Below are positions 17,544 to 23,605 of a stretch of 24,404 nucleotides of DNA, piece after piece; the stretch's first letter is position 1, and every line of letters starts with the position of its first letter. Where the stretch lies: assembly GCA_030592465.1 (NCBI GenBank), contig JAUVJB010000009.1, positions 1 through 24,404 of the forward strand. The letters are read 5' to 3'. This DNA comes from Bacteroidota bacterium. GTDB lineage: Bacteria; Bacteroidota; Bacteroidia; Bacteroidales; B39-G9. Made by a program: the position numbers and the translations under genes. Under the pieces are notes generated by a model. That model saw only the letters and a program-made list of their open reading frames with translations, was not told the DNA's origin and ran no database searches.

Positions 17544-17673
17544 TAATATAACTCTAAAAATTTATTAAAGCCAAAGGGGAAAGGCTAAAGGCTAAAAAAT
17601 TCAAAGTATAAAGTAAAAAAAATAAAAAATTAAATGATGAAACATCCATGACCAAAGAAAATTATGATTTTGG

Positions 17674-17689
17674 TTCGTCAGCTGACGAA
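17674..17689. repeat. Interspersed palindrome TTCGTCAGCTGACGAA
   Basis: A perfect 16-bp palindrome of the CAGCTG-centred family, with compensating changes relative to TCCGCCAGCTGGCGGA that keep pairing intact. Confidence 0.8.
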
Positions 17690-17733
17690 TTAGATTTAAT
17701 TTGGACACACAAGGGAATGATTATATAAAAAAA

Positions 17734-17834
17734 AATATCGAATATCGAACAAGGAATAATGAATTACGAAGTAAAAAATAAAAATTGAAGCAAAAACTTT
17801 ATCATTCGATATTCAGTGTTCATTATTCAATATT
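17734..17834. repeat. Imperfect inverted-repeat element with 38-bp arms
   Basis: The left arm 17734-17771 (AATATCGAATATCGAACAAG...) and right arm 17797-17834 are imperfect reverse complements, with roughly 27 of 38 positions matching by eye, around a 25-base A-rich centre. The sequence resembles an interspersed element I recall from Bacteroidota intergenic DNA (not searched). It could fold as one long hairpin. Confidence 0.65.
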
Positions 17835-17906
17835 TATAAATAAATTAATATGTACTAAATATGAAAATATAAAGTATTCTCTCAAAAAATGATGATAATT
17901 TAAAAC

Positions 17907-17920
17907 CCGTCAGCTGGCGG
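17907..17920. repeat. Interspersed palindrome CCGTCAGCTGGCGG
   Basis: A near-palindromic copy with one G-T type mismatch pair, directly abutting the 29-nt hairpin repeat that starts at 17922. Confidence 0.75.
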
Positions 17921-17921
17921 A

Positions 17922-17950
17922 CTGTCAGAGTGCGAAGCTCCTGACAGCGT
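17922..17950 (+). repeat. 29-nt hairpin repeat, copy 2
   Basis: Identical over 29 nt to 15722-15750, with CTGTCAG/CTGACAG stems and the same trailing CGT. It lies about 63 bases before the 2Fe-2S subunit gene. Confidence 0.85.
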
Positions 17951-18012
17951 TTAAAGTTTAAAGTTACCCTTTGCGTGAAAAAAAAAACAGATAAACATAA
18001 AATATTTTCAAT

Positions 18013-18465
18013 ATGAAGATTAATCTTAAAATAAATAATCAAGATAAAATAGTTGAAATTAAACCTCACGAAATGCTTCTTGAGGTACTTCGTAAAACCG
18101 GTTGTTTAAGCGTAAAACATGGATGTGATACAGGTTCCTGCGGTGCTTGTACTGTTTTATTAGACGGCAAACCTGTTCTTTCTTGTTCCTATCTCGCAGC
18201 TAAAGCCGACGGCCACTCAATAACTACTGTTGAAGGAATTCAAGATAAAGTTGACCAAATTGGCAAGTATCTTGTTGACGAAGGCAGCGTTCAATGTGGT
18301 TTTTGTGTTCCGGGTCTTGTATTGACTGTAATTGGTATGGAAAAAGAGCTAAGCAATCCTTCCGAACAAGAAGTTAATCACTACTTATCAGGTAATCTTT
18401 GCCGATGCACAGGTTATGTGAGCCATATTCGTGCTATAATGAAATATTTGGAGGACAAAAAATGA
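18013..18465 (+). CDS. Molybdenum hydroxylase 2Fe-2S subunit
   Basis: The 150-residue small subunit, carrying two 2Fe-2S clusters between the molybdenum site and FAD. The N-terminal plant-ferredoxin-like domain has C38, C43, C46 and C58 in GCDTGSCGACTVLLDG...LSC. The C-terminal helical domain has C95, C98, C130 and C132 in QCGFCVPG and LCRCTG. All eight ligands are present and the length is typical of CoxS/XdhC-type subunits. It is translationally coupled to the molybdopterin subunit through an ATGA overlap (18462-18465). The start MKINLKINNQ begins the first ferredoxin strand. Confidence 0.93.
   Translation: MKINLKINNQDKIVEIKPHEMLLEVLRKTGCLSVKHGCDTGSCGACTVLLDGKPVLSCSYLAAKADGHSITTVEGIQDKVDQIGKYLVDEGSVQCGFCVPGLVLTVIGMEKELSNPSEQEVNHYLSGNLCRCTGYVSHIRAIMKYLEDKK
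18450..18455 (+). promoter_or_regulatory. Shine-Dalgarno GGAGGA deciding the Mo-subunit start
   Basis: GGAGGA ends six bases before the ATG at 18462 and lies inside the last codons of the 2Fe-2S gene. Strong Shine-Dalgarno sites are rare in this window, and this one supports 18462 over the longer frame that begins at 18399. Confidence 0.7.
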
Positions 18466-20783
18466 AACAAGTAAATAAATCTATACCAAAAATCGACGGA
18501 ATGGGTCTTGCAAAAGGCAAACCTGCTTTTACCGATGATTTAACCGATAGTAATGCCATTATTGTAAAAATATTAAGAAGTCCTCATGCTTTTGCAAGAA
18601 TTAAAAATATTAATGTTCAAAAAGCTGTTAAATATCCCGGCGTTGAATGTGTTTTTACTTATAAAGATGTTCCCCGAAACGTATTTACAAGAGCCGGACA
18701 AGGTTTTCCCGAACCATCGCCTAAAGATAAATTTATTTTAGATGAATATGTCCGTTATGTTGGCGATGAAGTAGCTATTATCGCAGCTGCTACCGAAGAA
18801 ACAGCCGAGCAGGCAATGAAACTTATTGACGTTGAATACGAAGTTTTTGAACCTGTATTAGATTTTGAAAAAGCAGAAAATAACAAATCAATTATTCATC
18901 CTGAAAAAGAACCATATACAATGTTTCCTATGGGTTTCGACCCTAAAAAGAATATTGCCTGCATTTACGACATGCACGTTGGCGATGTTGATGAAGTCTT
19001 AAAAAATTCGGAAGTAATAATCGATAAAATATATTACACACAAGCACAAGCTCATGTTGCTATTGAACCTCATTCATCAACTGCATATATTGACCCTTAC
19101 GAAAGATTAAACATAATCACTTCAACACAAACACCTGTACACTTGCGACGAATAATTGGTGAAGCTCTTGGTATGCCAATTAATAAAATTCGTGTTGTAA
19201 AACCTCGTGTTGGTGGTGGATTTGGAGGAAAACAACAAATTCATGGTGAGTTATTTTGTGCTCTTGTTACTTTAAAAACAGGCAGACCGTCAAAATGTAT
19301 TTATTCACGTAAAGAAGTATTTGAATCTTCATTTTCACGCCATGCTATGCGATTAAACATCAAAATTGGTGCTGAAAAAAATGGAAAGCTAAAAGCTATT
19401 GACCTACGCATATTATCAGACACAGGAGCTTATGGTGAACATGCTCTTACTGTTTTTATGATTGCAGGTTCAAAAACTTTGCCTCTTTATAATAAAGTAG
19501 ATGCCGTGAGATTTGGTGGTACTGTTGTTTACACGAACCACACTCCTGCCGGAGCTTATCGCGGATATGGTGCTATTCAAGGCAACTTTGCTTTAGAATC
19601 TGCAATGGATGAATTAGCTGATAAATTAAACATTGACCCTATTGAACTTCGGAAAATGAATATGATTAAAGAGGGTGAAACCTCTGAGATATTCAAAATT
19701 ATGGGTGAAGGTGGCGAAGGAACTGCTCAAATTATTGAAAGTTGTAAATTAGATTACTGCCTTAACAGAGGTAGTGAAATGTTTAAATGGAACAACAAAT
19801 ATCATAAAAAACAAATCAATAATGACAAAGTGCGAGGCGTTGGAATGGCAATTGCAATGCAAGGTTCAGGCATACCTAACATGGATATGGGAGCTGCTTT
19901 ATTAAAATTAAACGATGATGGTTTTTTTAACCTTTTAATTGGTGCTACCGATATTGGTACAGGCAGCGATACTATTCTTGCTCAAATTGCTGCTGAAACT
20001 CTTAATGTGCCTGTTGACGATATTATTGTTTATGCTTCTGACTCTGATTTAACTCCCTTTGACTGTGGTGCTTATGCCTCTTCTACTACTTTTGTTTCAG
20101 GAAACGGAGTGAAAAAAGCCGCCGAGAAAATGAAAAATTTATTAATATCCGAAGGTGCTAAACATCTTCAAATTGATATAGAAGATACAATTTTTGACGG
20201 TAAACTTATAAAAAGCAAAGATGGTAAAAAATCAATCTCACTAAAAGAAATATCAAAAGGCTGGCTCTACTATTATGGTCAAGGACAGAAGCAAATTATT
20301 GCTGCCGATTCGTATGTAGGCAAAAAATCACCACCTCCTTATATGGCAGGGTTTGTTGAAGTTGAAGTTGATACCAAAACAGGACATTTTAATATTATTG
20401 ACTATACTGCTGTTGTTGATTGCGGAACCACAATTAATCCAAAATTAGCTCTCGGACAAATGGAAGGCGGGTTATTGCAAGGTATTGGTATGGCTGTTTA
20501 CGAAGATGTTAAATACAATAAATTCGGACAAATGCTTACCAATAATTTAATGAATTATAAAATACCAACTCGTGAAGATGTTCCAAACATAAATGTAGAA
20601 TTTGCAGACAGTTATGAGCCTTCGGGTCCTTATGGTGCAAAATCAGTTGGTGAAATTGGCATTGACACTCCTCCTGCGGCAATATCAAATGCAATTTTTA
20701 ACGCTGTTGGTGTTAGAATAACCGACTTGCCCATTACTCCTGAAAAAGTTTTAATGGCTATTAAAAAGAAAGAAGGGAAATGA
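18462..20783 (+). CDS. Molybdenum hydroxylase molybdopterin-binding catalytic subunit (xanthine dehydrogenase family)
   Basis: The 773-residue large subunit, which hydroxylates a heterocycle or aldehyde with water-derived oxygen at a molybdenum cofactor. Aldehyde-oxidase a/b hammerhead sequence occupies about residues 10-135. The Mo-cofactor domains contain GGGFGGK (251-257), the SRKEVF-x-SSFSRH segment, AYRGYGAIQ and GGLLQGIG. E731 in KSVGEIG is the expected catalytic glutamate. The start is at 18462 because it has a Shine-Dalgarno site and overlaps the 2Fe-2S stop as ATGA; an upstream start at 18399 would overlap that gene by 67 bases. The substrate (xanthine, hypoxanthine, nicotinate-like or aldehyde) cannot be assigned. 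No cofactor-insertion (XdhC/MocA-like) gene is in the window. Confidence 0.92.
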   Translation: MKQVNKSIPKIDGMGLAKGKPAFTDDLTDSNAIIVKILRSPHAFARIKNINVQKAVKYPGVECVFTYKDVPRNVFTRAGQGFPEPSPKDKFILDEYVRYVGDEVAIIAAATEETAEQAMKLIDVEYEVFEPVLDFEKAENNKSIIHPEKEPYTMFPMGFDPKKNIACIYDMHVGDVDEVLKNSEVIIDKIYYTQAQAHVAIEPHSSTAYIDPYERLNIITSTQTPVHLRRIIGEALGMPINKIRVVKPRVGGGFGGKQQIHGELFCALVTLKTGRPSKCIYSRKEVFESSFSRHAMRLNIKIGAEKNGKLKAIDLRILSDTGAYGEHALTVFMIAGSKTLPLYNKVDAVRFGGTVVYTNHTPAGAYRGYGAIQGNFALESAMDELADKLNIDPIELRKMNMIKEGETSEIFKIMGEGGEGTAQIIESCKLDYCLNRGSEMFKWNNKYHKKQINNDKVRGVGMAIAMQGSGIPNMDMGAALLKLNDDGFFNLLIGATDIGTGSDTILAQIAAETLNVPVDDIIVYASDSDLTPFDCGAYASSTTFVSGNGVKKAAEKMKNLLISEGAKHLQIDIEDTIFDGKLIKSKDGKKSISLKEISKGWLYYYGQGQKQIIAADSYVGKKSPPPYMAGFVEVEVDTKTGHFNIIDYTAVVDCGTTINPKLALGQMEGGLLQGIGMAVYEDVKYNKFGQMLTNNLMNYKIPTREDVPNINVEFADSYEPSGPYGAKSVGEIGIDTPPAAISNAIFNAVGVRITDLPITPEKVLMAIKKKEGK

Positions 20784-20883
20784 AAAGAACAAAATATTTA
20801 ATTATTAATATTCTTTGTACGATTCATCTCTAAAAAAACACTAAAATAATAAAATCAACGTTTAAATATACAAACAAGAAATT

Positions 20884-21393
20884 ATGAAAAAGAAAACGTT
20901 AATTATAAGCTTATCAGTAATTGTAATTATCATTGTAAGTATCACCTTATTTGTGTTTTTCGTACATCCAAACGAAATAATGAGTGTTGCATCTCCTGAC
21001 GGAGAATATGAAGCTTACGTTATTGAAGAACCCTCTTTCGACCCACCTAATCAATCGCTTTTTATAAGAAAAAAAGAAAGTAATAGTTTTAATTTAATCG
21101 ATATTTTAGCTGAGGATGTTGATTATATAAAAAAAATTATTTGGTCTCCTGACAATAAAATTGTAGTTTTTAATACAAATGATTACCTGATAATTACAAA
21201 AATTTCAAATTTTAATTCGGTAAAAATCGGATTATCAGGGGCATGGGAATTTAAAAATAAAAATCACAAAACCTTTACAAGCTATCCGCCTATAAATCAT
21301 ATTGAAAAAATTGAATTTATCGATAGTGTAACAGTAAGGGTAAAATTTGAAAAGGAAAATACATTTAAAGAATTTAACTTAAATAATTTATGA
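20884..21393 (+). CDS. Small membrane-anchored protein with TolB-like propeller blades
   Basis: A 169-residue protein of unknown function. An N-terminal hydrophobic segment (about 5-27, TLIISLSVIVIIIVSITLFVF) is a membrane anchor or uncleaved signal. The rest has two short blade-like repeats, ASPDGEYEAYVIEE (about 37-50) and WSPDNKIVVFNTND, with the SPDG/SPDN turns seen in TolB/WD40-like beta-propellers, too few for a full propeller. The TGA stop at 21391-21393 lies inside the terminal repeat of a MITE-like element (starting 21390). The last codons (EFNLNNL) belong to a 37-bp sequence duplicated at 23308-23344, so the C-terminus may be altered by repeat insertion. Confidence 0.65.
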   Translation: MKKKTLIISLSVIVIIIVSITLFVFFVHPNEIMSVASPDGEYEAYVIEEPSFDPPNQSLFIRKKESNSFNLIDILAEDVDYIKKIIWSPDNKIVVFNTNDYLIITKISNFNSVKIGLSGAWEFKNKNHKTFTSYPPINHIEKIEFIDSVTVRVKFEKENTFKEFNLNNL

Positions 21394-21526
21394 GTTTAGT
21401 CTAAAAAGCCGATAAGCGGTTATTTTTATATAAAGATTGAAGGCTATAAATCTGTACGTCAGTCTATTACAAAACCGATAATCGGCTAATCCGCCAGCTG
21501 GCGGACAGTTTTCGGAGTAGTCTCAT
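21390..21526. mobile_element. 137-bp MITE-like element, copy B
   Basis: Ends are ATGAGTTTAGTCTAAAAA (21390-21407) and TTTTCGGAGTAGTCTCAT (21509-21526), matching as inverted repeats at 13 of 18 positions. It shares AAAAGCCGATAAGCGGTTA (21404-21422) and TATAAATCTGTAC (21445-21457) with copy A at the same or nearly the same offset and has exactly the same 137-bp length. It also contains AACCGATAATCGGCT and a perfect TCCGCCAGCTGGCGGA (21490-21505). It is non-coding and supplies the stop codon of the preceding gene. Confidence 0.8.
21490..21505. repeat. Interspersed palindrome TCCGCCAGCTGGCGGA
   Basis: A perfect copy inside MITE-like copy B, near its right end. Copy A has its CAGCTG palindrome near the left end (16031-16042), so the palindrome is not at a fixed place in the element. 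Confidence 0.85.
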
Positions 21527-21589
21527 AGTATTTGTAAGAAAACTTAATATTTATTACAATTCATTGCAAGAGGGAATCCCGATGCACTC

Positions 21590-21667
21590 GCTCTTTCGGA
21601 TTTATAATCTAAAAGTCTAAATAAACGAAAATAACACAGAATTTTCGGATTAAAAATCCGAAAGAGC
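21590..21667. repeat. 20-bp inverted repeat, possible terminator
   Basis: GCTCTTTCGGATTTATAATC (21590-21609) and GATTAAAAATCCGAAAGAGC (21648-21667) are reverse complements at 19 of 20 positions with a 38-base loop. It lies 34 bases past the stop of the minus-strand CxxC gene and may end that transcript. No T tract is adjacent, so a repeat origin is equally likely. Confidence 0.65.
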
Positions 21668-21700
21668 AGTGTGAATAATAATAAATGAATTGGTTTTCTT

Positions 21701-22026
21701 TCAGACGCTAAATAATGGGGGACCACGCAAAAGGATAGATAATACAAAGTGTTTCTTGTTGCTTATCTCTTTACCTATTCTTATTGGCTCAACAACATAA
21801 TCAACATTAGGCAAAGTTTCAAATGCTTTCTTTTTCAAATAGTTAGCAATTTGATATTTACAAATAGGGCATTTATTATAATGTGTTGTGTATTGTTTCT
21901 CTGTGACTAAAGAAATATGATGATGATGATGATGAATATAAAGATGATGCGTTGCCTTTATTACTAATGGTGTAATAAAAAGTAAAAGAAGAATTAACGA
22001 TAATATTTTTTTTCTCTAAAATTCAT
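21701..22026 (-). pseudogene. His-rich exported CxxC protein gene, apparent 1-base frameshift
   Basis: On the minus strand an ATG at 22026 opens MNFREKK and then hits a stop after ten codons. Adding one A to the A8 run at about 22006-22013 joins it to a 100-codon open frame ending at 21703-21701. The joined protein would be about 108 residues: signal peptide MNFREKKILSLILLLLF, then HHLYIHHHHHHI, a CPIC motif, and an ending LLRGPPLFSV. I recall small Bacteroidota exported proteins of this plan (His-rich, CPIC, C-terminal LRxPP), possibly linked to metal or TonB receptors, but have not searched. Six CAT codons come from a perfect trinucleotide run at 21917-21934. It lies 22 bases after the transglutaminase-like gene, probably in the same transcript. 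It may be a true pseudogene, a sequencing error or slippage-dependent. Confidence 0.65.
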
Positions 22027-22048
22027 CTGATAAATACTGTATTGAAAC

Positions 22049-23092
22049 TTAATGGTTATATTTTAAATTCTGTTTATACGCATTAATATTATGTTTTGCA
22101 GCTTTTATATTTTGCTTGCAAATCTTTAACGCATTTTTGGCTTGTTGATTGTTACTTTTCGATAAATATTTTATAGCTTTATTATTATATTCTAAAATTT
22201 CATATTCCAATTTTAATAACTTATCATAATCATGTTTTGATCGCAACTCATTATTAACTGTCGATAAATAATATGCATAATTTAAGTAAGCAAATCCGAG
22301 AGTAATTTTATTTACAGGGTTAAATTCATAAGCATGAACAGCTGACTCTAATTTTCTTTCAGCCTCAGGCATGGCTTCAAATTTTGCAATACTATCGGCA
22401 TAATTAAAACAATATTCAGTTCTATTTATTTTATCAGTAACGAATAACGAATCTTTTTTAAAATCGTTTATTGAAATGGGACAATCTAACAACTGCCACA
22501 TTGGATATGAAGGTAAATGAGTATAAATAAATGTTTTTGGATTAGTTAAGAAAAAATAATTATTAAATTTCTTAACAAACTTCTTTTTATTGTTAATATA
22601 TCCGCTACCCCATGTAGCATCAATTTGATACCATTTATTATCAATAAAAACAATATTCCATGTATGGTCTGTGCTTGTGAATTTTTTTCTTGAATTGTAA
22701 CCATATCCCTTACTGTAACCTTGTATTAAATAGCATTTTATATGAGCATTATCGCATAAAGCCTTAAATAAAGTTGAATAACCTTCGCAAACAGCCTTTC
22801 TCTTTGTCAGCACCTCAGAAGCAGTAACTTTCTTATTTCTGTTTGGATTAAAAAAAGTTTTGGTATCATAAGTAATATTTTCAGTTATCCAAACATAAAA
22901 ACTTCTAACTTTATCAAAATCATTGTTAGCAGGTTTTATTAAATAATCAGATAAACTAATTACAGACCTGCAATCACTTCTATGTGCAGATTTTGCATGA
23001 TTGTCAATATTAGAATAATCTATATTCTGTGCAAACAAAAAACTAATACTTGTTAAAAAAATAAGTATAAAAACTGAAATTGCTTTCCTCAT
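22049..23092 (-). CDS. Secreted transglutaminase-like (cysteine protease fold) protein
   Basis: A 347-residue exported protein. The start at 23092 (MRKAISVFILIFLTSISFLFAQ) opens a clear signal peptide; the longer start at 23131 would add 13 residues before it. A transglutaminase-like core at about 60-165 has the triad C102 (KAVCEGYS), H143 (TDHTWN) and D158 (IDATWG), all in the usual order and context. A W-ITENITYDT segment precedes the cysteine, as in Bacteroidota transglutaminase/protease-like proteins. The C-terminal 120 residues are helical and Lys/Asn-rich with TPR-like character. It may act as a protease, peptidase or crosslinker in the periplasm or outside the cell; the substrate is unknown. 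The His-rich CxxC gene follows 22 bases downstream. Confidence 0.82.
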   Translation of the reverse strand: MRKAISVFILIFLTSISFLFAQNIDYSNIDNHAKSAHRSDCRSVISLSDYLIKPANNDFDKVRSFYVWITENITYDTKTFFNPNRNKKVTASEVLTKRKAVCEGYSTLFKALCDNAHIKCYLIQGYSKGYGYNSRKKFTSTDHTWNIVFIDNKWYQIDATWGSGYINNKKKFVKKFNNYFFLTNPKTFIYTHLPSYPMWQLLDCPISINDFKKDSLFVTDKINRTEYCFNYADSIAKFEAMPEAERKLESAVHAYEFNPVNKITLGFAYLNYAYYLSTVNNELRSKHDYDKLLKLEYEILEYNNKAIKYLSKSNNQQAKNALKICKQNIKAAKHNINAYKQNLKYNH

Positions 23093-23145
23093 ATTATAGT
23101 ATTTTAAATTTTTAACGAAAATACAAAACATTTTATTATTAACTC

Positions 23146-23179
23146 TAAATTTACTTATCAGAAATAAAAATATAGCAAA
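23146..23179 (-). promoter_or_regulatory. Possible Bacteroidota promoter for the transglutaminase-like gene
   Basis: On the minus strand TTTG (23179-23176) stands 22 bases before TAAATTTA (23153-23146), one mismatch from TAnnTTTG. The ATG lies about 54 bases further. The spacing fits the Bacteroidota -33/-7 promoter, but the region is very AT-rich. Confidence 0.3.
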
Positions 23180-23225
23180 TTTAAATGCTGAGATTACTCC
23201 GAAACAATTTTTAGCCTATTATCGG

Positions 23226-23241
23226 TCCGCCGGCTGGCGGA
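23226..23241. repeat. Interspersed palindrome TCCGCCGGCTGGCGGA
   Basis: A copy of the palindrome family with one base changed in the central CAGCTG (to CGGCTG). Confidence 0.75.
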
Positions 23242-23270
23242 CTGACATACAGATTTATAGCTTTCGGACT

Positions 23271-23286
23271 TCCGCCAGCTGACGGA
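23271..23286. repeat. Interspersed palindrome TCCGCCAGCTGACGGA
   Basis: A copy with one mismatch pair in the stem, 29 bases after the preceding copy. Confidence 0.75.
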
Positions 23287-23327
23287 TTAACTGATTAGCG
23301 ACTTTTCGAATTTAATTTAAATAATTC

Positions 23328-23418
23328 ATGAGTTTAATCTAAAATGTACTAACGGCTTATTTTATAATCCCGATGTTTTTGGGATAAAAATTATAAATTT
23401 TAAGTTCACTCCTAAAAG
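23328..23418 (+). repeat. MITE-like half-ends in direct order
   Basis: ATGAGTTTAATCTAAAA (23328-23344) and CTAACGGCTTATTTTATAAT form a left-end-like piece. AAGTTCACTCCTAAAAG (23402-23418) is a variant of the TIR TGAGTCCACTCCGAAAAG. The same two pieces in the same order and similar spacing occur at 8519-8618. Confidence 0.5.
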
Positions 23419-23605
23419 TTGAATAATAAAAATTTCAGCAAACTCTCCATAATAAAAAAAGACTATTTAAAAAAAATCAAAAAAAACAGGAGTTTTTCCC
23501 CCTCTCCCTACAACAGCCTCTTCGTCTGTAAAACACATATTATTTTTTACAAATTCTACCCTTTAATGATAATAATTTGTAAATTGTGAACTTAAAATTA
23601 ATTGA

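Larger units (their letters stand above)
17544..18012. other. 469-base repeat-filled gap inside the Mo-hydroxylase gene set
   Basis: No gene is visible. In order it holds a TTCGTCAGCTGACGAA palindrome (17674-17689), a 100-bp imperfect inverted repeat (17734-17834), a CCGTCAGCTGGCGG palindrome (17907-17920) and the 29-nt hairpin (17922-17950). A 74-codon minus-strand frame across its end and into the next gene is antisense noise. Confidence 0.75.
23189..23327 (-). mobile_element. MITE-like element, inverted degraded copy C
   Basis: TGAGATTACTCCGAAA (23189-23204) resembles the element's TIR, and ACAGATTTATAGC (around 23250-23262) is the reverse complement of the internal block of copy B, so this copy is inverted. 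Two CAGCTG-type palindromes lie inside, at 23226-23241 and 23271-23286. The expected other TIR is missing after TTTTCG at 23303-23308; instead a second left-end-like sequence begins at 23328. Confidence 0.6.
23093..23605. other. 513-base divergent gap with rearranged repeats
   Basis: This separates the transglutaminase-like gene (-) from the restriction enzyme (+). It holds an inverted MITE-like copy (23189-23327), further half-ends (23328-23418) and a small ATCCC/GGGAT hairpin (23367-23385). From 23420 to 23605 is AT-rich sequence with a C-rich patch near 23500-23520 and nothing I recognise. No gene is visible. Confidence 0.7.

Noticed and set aside
17845..18069. A 74-codon minus-strand frame overlapping the 2Fe-2S start
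   Set aside because: It passes through the hairpin repeat and the antisense of a clear ferredoxin domain.
21544..21747. A 67-codon minus-strand open frame
   Set aside because: It runs through the 20-bp inverted repeat and overlaps the end of the CxxC frame in a different phase; the CxxC frame has better protein-like features.
21917..21934. Six tandem ATG triplets considered as a separate microsatellite or regulator
   Set aside because: They encode the six histidines in the CxxC frame, so coding use explains them; they are recorded with that gene.
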